DNA of 24,262 nucleotides from NCBI GenBank assembly GCA_045601465.1, contig JAZRZU010000124.1, positions 1 through 24,262 of the forward strand, in the 5' to 3' direction. A program made the translations under genes and the position numbers. The stretch is from RGIG3009 sp045601465 (GTDB lineage Bacteria > Bacillota > Clostridia > Oscillospirales > Acutalibacteraceae). The notes under the pieces were generated by a model, which saw only the letters and a program-made list of their open reading frames with translations, ran no database searches and was not told the origin of the DNA. Positions 1 to 8,209 of the stretch are shown in pieces (the stretch's first letter is position 1; each line of letters begins with the position of its first letter).

Positions 1-1
1 G

Positions 2-919
2 CAGCCCCTTGCCAAAACACTCAACGTACCGTTCGCCATTGCAGACGCCACCACCTTGACCGAAGCCGGTTATGTTGGTGAGGACGTGGAGAATATTTTA
101 CTTCGCCTGATTCAAGCGGCGGAAGGAAATGTGGAACGTGCAGAACGAGGCATTATTTACGTCGATGAAATCGATAAGATTGCCCGTCGCAGTGAAAACC
201 CGTCCATCACCCGTGATGTCAGCGGTGAGGGTGTGCAGCAGGCGTTGCTTAAAATCTTGGAAGGTACGGTATCCAATGTTCCTCCCGGTGGCGGACGTAA
301 ACATCCGCAACAGGAGTTCATTCAGATCGATACCAGCAACATCCTGTTCATTCTCGGCGGCGCTTTCGACGGTATCGAAAAAACGGTTGAAAAACGGATG
401 TCGTCCGGCGCTATTGGCTTTGGTAACGAAGTAAAATCCAAAAAAGATATGGAACAGGGTGAAATGTACCGTTTAGTGGTTCCGCAAGACCTTGTGAAAT
501 TCGGCTTGATTCCCGAACTTGTCGGACGTATGCCGGTTATTACAGCATTGCAACCGTTGGATACGGCAGCCCTTGTTAAAATTTTAAGCAAACCGAAGAA
601 TGCAATCTTAAAGCAGTATACCAGTTTGTTTAAGCTGGATAACGTAGAGCTTGAATTCACAACCGATGCTTTGACAGCCGTTGCAGAAAAAACGTTGCAA
701 CGCAACACCGGCGCACGTGGATTGCGTTCGGTGATGGAAGAGATTTTGACCGGCCTTATGTTTGAGGTCCCGTCCGATCCGACGGTGGAAAAGGTCGTTG
801 TCACCCGTGCTTGCGTAGAGGACAATGCGCCCCCCGAGCTGGTTAAAAATCCTGATAGAAAGCCAAACCGCATTAAAACCCCCGGTAAAAAACAGCCGAG
901 GCGTAAGGTGACGGCATAA
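2..919 (+). CDS. clpX: ATP-dependent Clp protease ATP-binding subunit ClpX, 5'-truncated
   Basis: AAA+ unfoldase that recognises tagged or damaged proteins and feeds them into the ClpP peptidase in the cytoplasm. The reading frame is open from base 2, so the N-terminal zinc-binding domain and Walker A motif lie left of the window; a TTG at 56 is internal and not a start. Visible are the segment TEAGYVGEDVENILLRLIQA, the Walker B region IIYVDEIDKIARR, the pore/sensor segment around SGEGVQQALLKILEGT and the C-terminal sensor-2 region with GARGLRSVMEEIL. The C-terminus ends in a basic tail. It is followed by a hairpin terminator and then lon, the usual Bacillota order of protein quality-control genes. 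Identification is secure; only the 5' part is missing. Confidence 0.97.
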   Translation, partial: QPLAKTLNVPFAIADATTLTEAGYVGEDVENILLRLIQAAEGNVERAERGIIYVDEIDKIARRSENPSITRDVSGEGVQQALLKILEGTVSNVPPGGGRKHPQQEFIQIDTSNILFILGGAFDGIEKTVEKRMSSGAIGFGNEVKSKKDMEQGEMYRLVVPQDLVKFGLIPELVGRMPVITALQPLDTAALVKILSKPKNAILKQYTSLFKLDNVELEFTTDALTAVAEKTLQRNTGARGLRSVMEEILTGLMFEVPSDPTVEKVVVTRACVEDNAPPELVKNPDRKPNRIKTPGKKQPRRKVTA

Positions 920-946
920 TACGAAATAAGGTCCCATTTAGGAATA

Positions 947-964
947 GGGTAGTCAAAACTACCC
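947..964 (+). other. short hairpin between clpX and lon
   Basis: A perfect 7-bp stem (GGGTAGT pairing with ACTACCC) with a CAAA loop lies 28 bases after the clpX stop. No T-run follows, so it is not a terminator by itself. It sits just before a true terminator hairpin and may protect the clpX 3' end or take part in control of lon. Confidence 0.5.
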
Positions 965-974
965 ACACCGTGTT

Positions 975-1014
975 AGCAGTCGACCGTTTTGATACGACCG
1001 ACTGCTGATTTTTT
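975..1014 (+). terminator. rho-independent terminator or attenuator ahead of lon
   Basis: The stem AGCAGTCG (975-982) pairs with CGACTGCT (999-1006) around a 16-base loop and is followed by a T6 run at 1009-1014. The lon ribosome site begins directly after the T-run, which leaves no room for a lon promoter downstream of the hairpin. It therefore either ends clpX transcripts with some readthrough or acts as an attenuator for lon. Confidence 0.75.
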
Positions 1015-1028
1015 AGGAGTGAAAATCA

Positions 1029-3362
1029 ATGATGCCATTGCAAAAGCGTGTTGCACGTGTTTCAACTTTGCCGCTACTGGCATTGCGTGGCTTGGTGGCG
1101 TTCCCGAACACCTCTGTTCAATTCGACGTTGGTCGGGAAAAATCCATCAATGCCTTACAGGAAGCGGTCAGTAAAGACCAGTATATTTTTTTGGTAGCAC
1201 AACAAAACATTGCCGATGAGGACCCAACGCCGGATGCTTTATGCAAAACCGGTGTGGTGGCACGCTTACAACAAGTTTTGAGAATGCCGTCGGATACCAT
1301 CCGTATTAAAGTCGAGGCACTTTATCGGGCACGGGTAAAGTCTATTACGCAGGCCGAGCCGTTTATGGTAGCCGAGGTGCGGGAGTCGTTAACACGTCCG
1401 ATATCCGATAAAGAAAACGAAACAGCCCTTTTACGTAAATGTCGGGAATATTTTCTTCAATACATAGAATTATCCGGCAATAACAAGGATGCCGCTTTTT
1501 CTGAATTGATGACCACGAAGGATGTCAGCCTTTTTGCTGATCGCATGACCGATATGTTGCCTTCTTCTGCGGAAAATAAACAGAAAGTGCTGGATGCGCT
1601 GTCGTTGGAAAAACGATTGAGCGAGTTGTTGCGTATCTTAGCCGATGAAGTGCAGATTGCCGACATTGAACGTGGTCTTGAGCATCGGGTACAATCGGCA
1701 ATCGATAAGAACCAGCGGGAATACTATCTGCACGAACAAATGAAGGTGATTGCCTCTGAACTCGGTGAAGAAGATGACCCGGCCAGCGAGGCGGATGAAT
1801 TTCGTGCTAAGGTAAAGAATCTGGGATTGTCATCGGAAATTGAGGAAAAACTACTGAAAGAATGTGGCAAACTTGCCAAAATGCCGTACGGTTCTCACGA
1901 GGCAACGGTTGTGCGCAACTTTTTAGATACTTGTCTGGCACTTCCGTGGAATACCGTTTCCAAAGAAATCTTAGATATAGACCGCGCACGTAAGATTTTG
2001 GACCGTGATCACTACGGCTTGCAAAAAGTCAAAGAACGTATTTTGGAATTGCTGGCGGTTCGCAGTCTGACCGGTGGTGTGAAAGGACAGGTTATTTGTT
2101 TGGTCGGTCCTCCCGGTGTCGGCAAAACCTCGATTGCAAAATCCATTGCCGAAGCACTTGGCAGAGAGTATGTGCGTGTTTCATTGGGCGGTGTACGGGA
2201 CGAATCGGATATTCGTGGCCATCGTCGCACGTATATCGGCTCCATGCCGGGACGTATCATTCGTGCTATTGAGAAGTCCAAAACGTCCAACCCTTTAATT
2301 TTGTTGGATGAGATCGACAAATTGGGGAATAGTTTTCATGGCGACCCGTCCTCGGCTCTTTTGGAAGTATTGGACACTGAGCAAAACTACGCATTTGTTG
2401 ACCATTATTTAGAAGTCCCCTTTGACTTGTCACAGGTACTGTTTATTACAACGGCAAACGATGCGGAAAATATTCCCGCACCGTTGTTTGATCGCATGGA
2501 CGTGATTACGCTTTCCAGCTATACCGCCGAGGAAAAATTCCATATCGCTCGGCAACACCTGATTAAGAAACAGTTAAAGCTCAACGGTTTGGATGCCCGT
2601 CGTTTGCGTTTGAGCGATGGTGCATTGCGTTTGATGATTGACGGATATACCCGTGAGGGCGGTGTGCGTAACTTGGAACGGTTGATTGCGAAAATCTGCC
2701 GTAAACGTGCGCAAGAATTGGTTAGTGGTACGGTGAATGACGTTACGGTGAAAGAAAAAACGCTTCCCGACTATTTAGGACCTCGGCGTTTTAAAGCGGA
2801 AACCAAAACCGCTGTGAACGAGGTTGGGGTTGTGAACGGATTGGCTTGGACAGCGGTGGGCGGCGAAACCATGCCGGTGGAGGTCGCCGTTTTGGACGGA
2901 ACCGGTAAAATTGAGCTTACCGGCTCGCTGGGGGACGTCATGAAAGAATCTGCCAAAGCAGCCATCAGCTATGTTCGTTCCCGTGCCGACCGCTGGAACA
3001 TCGCCAGTGATTTTTATAAAACAAAGGATATCCATATCCACGTTCCGGAAGGTGCCGTGCCAAAAGATGGTCCGTCAGCCGGTGTGACTATGGCAACCGC
3101 TATGGTATCCGCTTTGACCGGAATTCCGGTACGGCATGACGTCGCCATGACCGGAGAAATCTCGTTGCGTGGACGGGTATTACCGATTGGCGGATTAAAA
3201 GAAAAAACGATGGCGGCTTACCGCCACCATATGAAAACGGTGGTTATTCCGCAGGATAACGAACCGGATCTCTCGGAGTTGGATGAGGTCGTTAAAAACA
3301 ATTTGCAGTTTGTAACCGCACGTACCATGGATACGGTTATTGAAACAGCATTATTGATGTGA
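1029..3362 (+). CDS. lon: ATP-dependent Lon protease
   Basis: Cytoplasmic AAA+ serine protease that degrades misfolded and regulatory proteins. The product has 777 residues, the normal size for LonA. In order it shows the N-terminal LON substrate-binding domain (about residues 1-200), a helical linker, Walker A GPPGVGKT (360-367), Walker B LLDEID (Asp427-Glu428), and a C-terminal S16 protease domain with catalytic Ser683 in DGPSAG and Lys726 in GGLKEK, 43 residues apart as in E. coli Lon. The start follows GGAGTG with good spacing; a second ATG directly behind it is an equal alternative. A terminator-like hairpin ends 15 bases before the start, so expression probably depends on readthrough from clpX or conditional antitermination. 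Confidence 0.98.
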   Translation: MMPLQKRVARVSTLPLLALRGLVAFPNTSVQFDVGREKSINALQEAVSKDQYIFLVAQQNIADEDPTPDALCKTGVVARLQQVLRMPSDTIRIKVEALYRARVKSITQAEPFMVAEVRESLTRPISDKENETALLRKCREYFLQYIELSGNNKDAAFSELMTTKDVSLFADRMTDMLPSSAENKQKVLDALSLEKRLSELLRILADEVQIADIERGLEHRVQSAIDKNQREYYLHEQMKVIASELGEEDDPASEADEFRAKVKNLGLSSEIEEKLLKECGKLAKMPYGSHEATVVRNFLDTCLALPWNTVSKEILDIDRARKILDRDHYGLQKVKERILELLAVRSLTGGVKGQVICLVGPPGVGKTSIAKSIAEALGREYVRVSLGGVRDESDIRGHRRTYIGSMPGRIIRAIEKSKTSNPLILLDEIDKLGNSFHGDPSSALLEVLDTEQNYAFVDHYLEVPFDLSQVLFITTANDAENIPAPLFDRMDVITLSSYTAEEKFHIARQHLIKKQLKLNGLDARRLRLSDGALRLMIDGYTREGGVRNLERLIAKICRKRAQELVSGTVNDVTVKEKTLPDYLGPRRFKAETKTAVNEVGVVNGLAWTAVGGETMPVEVAVLDGTGKIELTGSLGDVMKESAKAAISYVRSRADRWNIASDFYKTKDIHIHVPEGAVPKDGPSAGVTMATAMVSALTGIPVRHDVAMTGEISLRGRVLPIGGLKEKTMAAYRHHMKTVVIPQDNEPDLSELDEVVKNNLQFVTARTMDTVIETALLM

Positions 3363-3371
3363 GGAATGGGT

Positions 3372-3953
3372 ATGAAGATTGAATCGGCGGTTTTTGAAAC
3401 CTCTGCCGGCGTGTCCGGTCAGTTGATAGAATCTACGTTGCCGGAAATTGCGTTTTCTGGTCGCTCAAACGTTGGCAAATCCTCCCTTATCAATAAATTG
3501 CTTAACCGAAAATCGTTAGCACGCACCAGTGCCACTCCCGGTAAAACCGCCACCATTAACTTCTATCGGTTGGATACGATGCGGTTGGTGGACCTGCCCG
3601 GATACGGTTATGCAAAGCTTTCTGCATCTGAAAAACAGCGGTTCAGTCAAACGATCGAGCACTATTTTAACGATGATCGGGATCTCAGATTGGTGCTGCA
3701 ATTGGTGGATATGCGGCATCCGCCGACGGCAAACGATTTTCAGATGCTCAATTATTTAATTGAATGTGAAATTCCGTTTGTGGTGGTTTTGACAAAATCC
3801 GACAAATTGAACAAAAGCGAACGTGAAAAGCGATTGGCTGCTTTGCGTGAGGAGCTGGCGGACTTTGAAGGAATCGAATGTATTCCGTTTTCGGCGGTAA
3901 ACGGCGAGGGCGTGGAAACACTTCGAGCGATTTTAGATGAAGTGACACAATAA
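3372..3953 (+). CDS. engB: ribosome biogenesis GTPase EngB (YsxC)
   Basis: Essential P-loop GTPase of the TrmE-Era-EngA-EngB family that helps assemble the 50S ribosomal subunit. At 193 residues it is the usual EngB length. The GTPase motifs appear in order: G1 GRSNVGKSS (residues 30-38), the G2 region TPGKT, G3 DLPGYG, G4 TKSDK and G5 near SAVNGEG. I chose the ATG at 3372, seven bases behind GAGG, over the ATG at 3366, which would leave a one-base gap. It begins 9 bases after the lon stop codon, and the lon stop is part of its ribosome site, so the two genes are probably translationally coupled. lon-engB adjacency is common in Bacillota. Confidence 0.96.
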   Translation: MKIESAVFETSAGVSGQLIESTLPEIAFSGRSNVGKSSLINKLLNRKSLARTSATPGKTATINFYRLDTMRLVDLPGYGYAKLSASEKQRFSQTIEHYFNDDRDLRLVLQLVDMRHPPTANDFQMLNYLIECEIPFVVVLTKSDKLNKSEREKRLAALREELADFEGIECIPFSAVNGEGVETLRAILDEVTQ

Positions 3954-3977
3954 ACTTTCCAACTGTTACTCCTTTTA

Positions 3978-4023
3978 AAGGTTGTGTATTTTGATACGTG
4001 TGGGACATACTATTAACAACCTT
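3978..4023 (+). promoter_or_regulatory. inverted repeat in the leader of the DUF1540 gene
   Basis: AAGGTTGT (3978-3985) is the exact complement of ACAACCTT (4016-4023), separated by 30 bases, and the right arm ends 7 bases before the ribosome site. It may be a transcript stem-loop or a protein site. I see no convincing promoter in this gap, so the gene may be read from the lon-engB transcript. Confidence 0.35.
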
Positions 4024-4042
4024 AGATAAAGGAGGGATAATT

Positions 4043-4216
4043 GTGGATATGAACAGTTGTCATGCTAATAAATCCATCCAGTGTTCTGTTGAGCAGTGCC
4101 GCTATCATTGTGCGACGGAAAATTATTGTTCGCTCAACTCCATTAAGGTGGGTACGCACGAATCCGATCCGACTGGATGTCAGTGCGTGGATTGCGAATC
4201 GTTTGAAAAGAAATAA
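4043..4216 (+). CDS. DUF1540 domain protein (small Cys-rich protein)
   Basis: A 57-residue protein with cysteines in the order C-x4-C-x3-C-x5-C then CQCVDC, and a short basic tail. This Cys pattern, with NSIKVGTH between the clusters and a closing CESFEKK, matches the DUF1540 family of small proteins common in Clostridia, thought to bind metal; their role is unknown. I chose the GTG at 4043, placed 6 bases behind GGAGGG, over the ATG at 4049, which has 12-base spacing; a longer ATG frame from 3998 would run through the inverted repeat and ribosome site. It is the last plus-strand gene before a bidirectional terminator. Confidence 0.8.
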   Translation: MDMNSCHANKSIQCSVEQCRYHCATENYCSLNSIKVGTHESDPTGCQCVDCESFEKK

Positions 4217-4223
4217 ATGGTAT

Positions 4224-4263
4224 AAAAAAGACGAGCAGTTCAGTTGAACTGCTCGTCTTTTTT
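4224..4263. terminator. bidirectional rho-independent terminator
   Basis: A long near-perfect stem, AAAAAAGACGAGCAGTTC with its complement, closes on an AGTT loop and has A-runs on one side and T-runs on the other, so it works on both strands. It ends the plus-strand DUF1540 gene and the convergent dapB gene, whose stop lies 8 bases away. Confidence 0.92.
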
Positions 4264-4270
4264 AATAGAA

Positions 4271-5026
4271 TTAAATACCCACGATTAAATCCTGCATCGT
4301 GTAATAGCCCGCCGATTTTCCCACTAAGAACAGTGCCGCATTCAAAGCACCGTTGGCAAAGATGCCTTTGGAGGTGGCGGTGTGGGAGAGCGTGATACAT
4401 TCATCGTGACCCGCAAACAATACGTCATGCTCGCCTACGATGGTGCCGCCTCGAATGGAGCTGAATCCGATTTCTTCATGAGTACGTTTTTTACGCACCG
4501 CATGACGGTCAAACACGTAGGTGGGGGAGTAGGGCAACCCTTCTTTTACGGCTTGGGCAAGCATCAGCGCTGTGCCGGAAGGGGCATCAATTTTTTGATT
4601 ATGGTGTTTTTCGATGATCTCCACATCAAAGGAATGACCGAGTACCGCTGCGGCTTTTTTAGCCAAAGCAGCAAGCAAACTGACGCCGATTGACATGTTG
4701 GCGCTGGAAAACACCGGAATCTCAGCGGTCGCCGCTTGAATGTCGGCAAGCTGGGATTCGGATAATCCGGTGGTAGCGATCACGATGGGGAGGTTGTTTG
4801 CTTTTGCATATCCCAAAACGCTTTCCAACATAGCCGGATGCGAAAAATCAATAATCACATCTGCTTCGACAGTGCATTTCGAAGGGTCAGCAAATACCGG
4901 ATAGGTGTTTTGAGTTTCGTTAATATCAAAGCCGGCGACAATTTCGCAATCTTGGCGTTCGGCTACACAGGCGGTAATGGTGCGTCCCATTTTACCGTTG
5001 CATCCGGAAAGAATGATACGTGTCAT
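4271..5026 (-). CDS. dapB: 4-hydroxy-tetrahydrodipicolinate reductase
   Basis: Reduces 4-hydroxy-tetrahydrodipicolinate with NAD(P)H to tetrahydrodipicolinate, the second step of the diaminopimelate/lysine branch, in the cytoplasm. The 251-residue product has the N-terminal dinucleotide-binding motif GCNGKMGR (Gly8, 11, 14), the conserved ATTG (84-87), and the catalytic block HHNQKIDAPSGTA with His141-His142 and Lys145. The ATG is preceded by AAGGAG at good spacing. It starts 11 bases behind dapA and is the last gene of asd-dapA-dapB, ending at the shared terminator. Residues and length are standard. Confidence 0.97.
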   Translation of the reverse strand: MTRIILSGCNGKMGRTITACVAERQDCEIVAGFDINETQNTYPVFADPSKCTVEADVIIDFSHPAMLESVLGYAKANNLPIVIATTGLSESQLADIQAATAEIPVFSSANMSIGVSLLAALAKKAAAVLGHSFDVEIIEKHHNQKIDAPSGTALMLAQAVKEGLPYSPTYVFDRHAVRKKRTHEEIGFSSIRGGTIVGEHDVLFAGHDECITLSHTATSKGIFANGALNAALFLVGKSAGYYTMQDLIVGI

Positions 5027-5037
5027 AATAAACTCCT

Positions 5038-5922
5038 TTACAGCAAGTGATAATGTTTGAGAACCTCAGTCATGCGATTTTTCATCACATCCGTCATCTC
5101 GTACAACGGTAAGCGACAGTCACCGACATCCATACCCAGTTGGTTCATGGCTTCTTTTACCGGAATGGGGTTAACGTCCATAAAGAGTGCGTTTACCAAT
5201 TCCAAATAATGAAGTTGCAGTTCCAATGCACGGGCAGGGTCACCATCAAACCAAGCTTGGCAAATATCGTGCGTTTCTTTTGGTAATACATTCGATAAAA
5301 CTGAGATGACACCTTTGCCGCCTAGTGATAACAGAGGCACAATTTGGTCATCGTTACCTGAATACAAGGCGATATCGCATGAGGCGGCAATTTCGGCGGT
5401 TTCGGAAAAATTGCTGTTTGCTTGTTTTAATGCGACAATATTGGGAATTTTGGAAAGTTCAATAACCGTTTTCGGTTGCAGATTCACGCCGGTGCGAGAG
5501 GGGACGTTGTACAAAATGATCGGCAAGTCAACCGAAGCGGCAATTTTCGAATAATGGGCAATCAACCCACGTTGTGAAGTTTTATTGTAATACGGGGTGA
5601 CTAACAGAAGTCCGTCCGCTCCCACGGCTTTTGCTTCACGGGACATATAAATGCAATGTTCCGTGTTATTTGAACCGGTTCCGGCAATCATCGGCACACG
5701 TCCGTTTGTCTGCTCGATGGCTACTTCAAACGCACGCAGATGTTCTTTGTCTTCCAGAGTGGGTGCTTCGCCGGTGGTACCTACCGAAATAATGGCATCG
5801 GTGTTGTTCTCAATTTGGTAATCGATCAGTTGACGATACTTCTCGTAATTGACACTTCCGTCCTGATTCATCGGGGTTACCAATGCCACACCGGCACCGG
5901 TAAAGAGAACAGGTCGACTCAT
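5038..5922 (-). CDS. dapA: 4-hydroxy-tetrahydrodipicolinate synthase
   Basis: Class I aldolase that condenses pyruvate with aspartate semialdehyde, the first committed step to diaminopimelate and lysine. The product has 294 residues from the ATG at 5922, which sits 8 bases behind AAGGAGG; an in-frame TTG two codons upstream is too close to the ribosome site. Visible are Thr49-Thr50 in GTTGEAPTL, Tyr138 in YNVPSRTG and the Schiff-base Lys166 in VALKQ, all as expected for DapA rather than for sugar-acid aldolase relatives. It lies 23 bases downstream of asd and 11 upstream of dapB, which supplies strong pathway context. Confidence 0.97.
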   Translation of the reverse strand: MSRPVLFTGAGVALVTPMNQDGSVNYEKYRQLIDYQIENNTDAIISVGTTGEAPTLEDKEHLRAFEVAIEQTNGRVPMIAGTGSNNTEHCIYMSREAKAVGADGLLLVTPYYNKTSQRGLIAHYSKIAASVDLPIILYNVPSRTGVNLQPKTVIELSKIPNIVALKQANSNFSETAEIAASCDIALYSGNDDQIVPLLSLGGKGVISVLSNVLPKETHDICQAWFDGDPARALELQLHYLELVNALFMDVNPIPVKEAMNQLGMDVGDCRLPLYEMTDVMKNRMTEVLKHYHLL

Positions 5923-5945
5923 GCGCAAGCCTCCTTAAATATGGA

Positions 5946-7025
5946 TTATCGGTCCATATACCCTTCTGCACACAGCAGCTCAGCCAGCAAAACGGCTCCG
6001 CCGGCAGCGCCACGCAGCGTATTGTGAGACAGACCGACAAATTTATAATCGTATTGTGAATCCTCACGCAGACGGCCGAGCGAGATCGCCATACCGCCTT
6101 CTAAACCACGGTGCAGGCTCGTTTGAGGCATATTGTCTTCCTCAAAATAATGGAGGAATTGTTTGGGAGCGCTGGGAAGTTCAAGTTCTTGTGCTCGTCC
6201 TGCAAAGGATTTCCACGTGTCCAAAATTTCTTGTTTGGTAGGTTTCTTGTCAAAACTGCAAAAGACCGCCGCAAAGTGGCCATCGGATACCGGCACACGC
6301 AAACATTGCGCCGTGATTTCCGGAGAGGTAGCGTTGACAATGACACCGTTTTCCACTTTACCCCAAATTTTCAACGGCTCTTGCTCGGACTTTTCTTCCT
6401 CGCCGCCGATATACGGGATAACGTTGTCCACCATTTCCGGCCACCGTTCAAAGGTCTTGCCGGCACCTGAAATGGCTTGATAGGTGCAGACGAGCGCTTT
6501 GGTGATGCCGAATTTTGTAAGCGGGAACAAAGCCGGCACGTAGCTTTGCAAGGAGCAGTTGGATTTAACGGCGATGAACCCACGTTTTGTTCCCAAACGT
6601 GCACGCTGGGAAGCAATGACTTCAACGTGGTCATTGTTCAGTTCCGGAATGATCATCGGAACGTCGGGGGTGCCACGATGAGCGCTGTTGTTGGAAACAA
6701 CGGGGCATTCGGCTTTGGCATACGCTTCCTCTAATGCACGGATCTGATCTTTCGGCATATCCACTGCACAGAACACGAAATCCGCTTTGGAAGAAACGGT
6801 GTCCACGTCTGCTGCGTCATAAACGATCATATCTTTCGTTTTGTCCGGCATTGCCACGGACATTGCCCAGCGGTTTCCGATGGCTTCTTCATAAGTCTTT
6901 CCTGCGGAACGAGGACTTGCCGCAAGCACTGAGATATTAAACCACGGATGGTCAGCGAGCAATGTCACAAAGCGCTGACCGACCATACCGGTACAACCGA
7001 TGATGCCAACATTAAACTTTTTCAT
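5946..7025 (-). CDS. asd: aspartate-semialdehyde dehydrogenase, archaeal/fungal-type subfamily
   Basis: Reduces aspartyl phosphate to aspartate semialdehyde with NADPH, feeding lysine, threonine and methionine synthesis. The 359-residue product has GCTGMVGQ at residues 10-17 (nucleotide binding), ASPRSAGK at 36-43, the nucleophile Cys157 in KSNCS, and His250 in VSDGHF. Features such as RSAGK, SNNSAHR and IIPELN match the archaeal/fungal-type subfamily rather than the classical E. coli enzyme; from memory this type also occurs in some Clostridia. The start has AGGAGA at good spacing. It is the first gene of the operon, with a consensus promoter 50-80 bases upstream. I see no lysine riboswitch or T-box in the short leader. 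Confidence 0.95.
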   Translation of the reverse strand: MKKFNVGIIGCTGMVGQRFVTLLADHPWFNISVLAASPRSAGKTYEEAIGNRWAMSVAMPDKTKDMIVYDAADVDTVSSKADFVFCAVDMPKDQIRALEEAYAKAECPVVSNNSAHRGTPDVPMIIPELNNDHVEVIASQRARLGTKRGFIAVKSNCSLQSYVPALFPLTKFGITKALVCTYQAISGAGKTFERWPEMVDNVIPYIGGEEEKSEQEPLKIWGKVENGVIVNATSPEITAQCLRVPVSDGHFAAVFCSFDKKPTKQEILDTWKSFAGRAQELELPSAPKQFLHYFEEDNMPQTSLHRGLEGGMAISLGRLREDSQYDYKFVGLSHNTLRGAAGGAVLLAELLCAEGYMDR

Positions 7026-7055
7026 AACAGGTCTCCTACTTTCTTATACAACAAC

Positions 7056-7084
7056 TTGACTTTTTCTGGCTACTATTGTACCAT
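7056..7084 (+). promoter_or_regulatory. candidate queA-tgt promoter
   Basis: TTGACT (7056-7061), a 17-base spacer and TACCAT (7079-7084, four of six consensus bases) face queA. The -10 box shares two bases with the -10 box of the opposing asd promoter, so the two would compete for polymerase. The -35 is good and the -10 weak. Confidence 0.5.
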
Positions 7085-7103
7085 TATGTATCTGGGATGT
7101 CAA
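7075..7103 (-). promoter_or_regulatory. asd-dapA-dapB promoter
   Basis: Read on the minus strand: TTGACA (7098-7103), an exact 17-base spacer and TACAAT (7075-7080). This is a near-perfect housekeeping sigma promoter. Transcription would start about 45 bases before the asd ATG, too short a leader for a lysine riboswitch. Confidence 0.85.
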
Positions 7104-7124
7104 TAAATTCGGCGGTGAGAAACC

Positions 7125-8153
7125 ATGAACAGACAAGATTTTTTTTACAATTTACCCGAGGAATTGATTGCACAGGAACCGATAGAACCACGTGACCATT
7201 CACGACTGCTCATCGTGGACCGTGCAACCGGCGAACGCAAAGACGGGTATTTTTATCAAATTGAAGAATCGCTGCAACCGGGCGACTGCTTAATTCTTAA
7301 CAATAGTCGGGTGTTGCCGGCACGGTTGTATGGGCAACGTGAGCTTACCGGCGGTGCCGTTGAGCTGTTGCTTTTGACGGATAAAGGCTCAGATGTTTGG
7401 GAGGTTTTGGCAGGTCCCGGACGTAAAGCCAGACCGGGGGACACCTTGACATTTGCGGACGGTGCCCTGAAAGCCGACGTGTTAGAGGTAACAACAGAAG
7501 GCAACCGTTTGGTCAAATTCCGGTATGACGGCAATTTCTATGAGATATTGGAACGTATCGGTCAAATGCCGCTTCCGCATTATATTACGCACGAACTTCA
7601 AAACAAAGAACGGTATCAGACCGTCTATTCGAAGGAAGTGGGTTCTGCGGCTGCTCCCACGGCAGGATTGCATTTTACGCCGGAGCTTTTAGAACGTTTG
7701 CAGAAAAAGGGCGTGAACATCGGATTTGTCACGCTACACGTGGGGCTTGGCACCTTTCGACCGGTCAAGGTGGATACCATCACCGAACATAAAATGCACG
7801 CTGAGCATTATGCGTTGCCGACAGAAACCGCCGAGCTTATCAACCGTACACACCAAAACGGTGGACGGGTGTTTGCAGTTGGCACCACCAGTTGCCGCAC
7901 CTTGGAAAGTGTCGGTGTGGGAGAAGACGGTCTTGTTCATGCCGCTGAAGGGTGGACGGATATCTTCATCTATCCGGGTTATCAATTTCAAGTCATTGAT
8001 GGCTTGATTACCAATTTTCATCTTCCGGAAAGCACCTTAATCATGTTAGTGAGTGCTTTTGCAGGGCACGGTCTGACCATGGATACCTATCGGTATGCGG
8101 TGGATAAGCGGTATCGTTTTTTTAGCTTCGGTGATGCGATGCTTATCGTATAA
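7125..8153 (+). CDS. queA: S-adenosylmethionine:tRNA ribosyltransferase-isomerase QueA
   Basis: Transfers and isomerises the ribosyl group of AdoMet onto 7-aminomethyl-7-deazaguanine at the tRNA wobble position, giving epoxyqueuosine. The 342-residue product is the normal QueA length. It begins with the family signature DFFYNLPEELIAQEP, followed by DHSRLL, the core GSAAAPTAGLHFT, VTLHVGLGTFRPV and the C-terminal TNFHLPESTLIMLVSAF. The ribosome site GGTGAG is weaker than those of its neighbours. It is followed by tgt, the preceding enzyme of the same pathway, so the two are almost certainly one transcript. Identification is secure. Confidence 0.97.
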   Translation: MNRQDFFYNLPEELIAQEPIEPRDHSRLLIVDRATGERKDGYFYQIEESLQPGDCLILNNSRVLPARLYGQRELTGGAVELLLLTDKGSDVWEVLAGPGRKARPGDTLTFADGALKADVLEVTTEGNRLVKFRYDGNFYEILERIGQMPLPHYITHELQNKERYQTVYSKEVGSAAAPTAGLHFTPELLERLQKKGVNIGFVTLHVGLGTFRPVKVDTITEHKMHAEHYALPTETAELINRTHQNGGRVFAVGTTSCRTLESVGVGEDGLVHAAEGWTDIFIYPGYQFQVIDGLITNFHLPESTLIMLVSAFAGHGLTMDTYRYAVDKRYRFFSFGDAMLIV

Positions 8154-8209
8154 AGGATAAGTAGGTAAAACGGGATACCATATTGATTCTCTAAATGGGG
8201 AGTACAGGT

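Noticed and set aside
322..966. 214-residue minus-strand frame opposite clpX
   Set aside because: A shadow of clpX codon bias with no ribosome site or recognisable domain; similar frames opposite lon, recG, fakA and acn were dropped for the same reason.
973..1008. CIRCE (HrcA) operator upstream of lon
   Set aside because: TTAGCAGTC and GACTGCTGA resemble the CIRCE arms TTAGCACTC/GAGTGCTAA, but the spacer is 18 bases instead of 9 and a T-run follows; a terminator explains it better.
7026..7075. Lysine riboswitch or T-box upstream of asd
   Set aside because: The predicted leader is only about 45 bases and shows no such structure.
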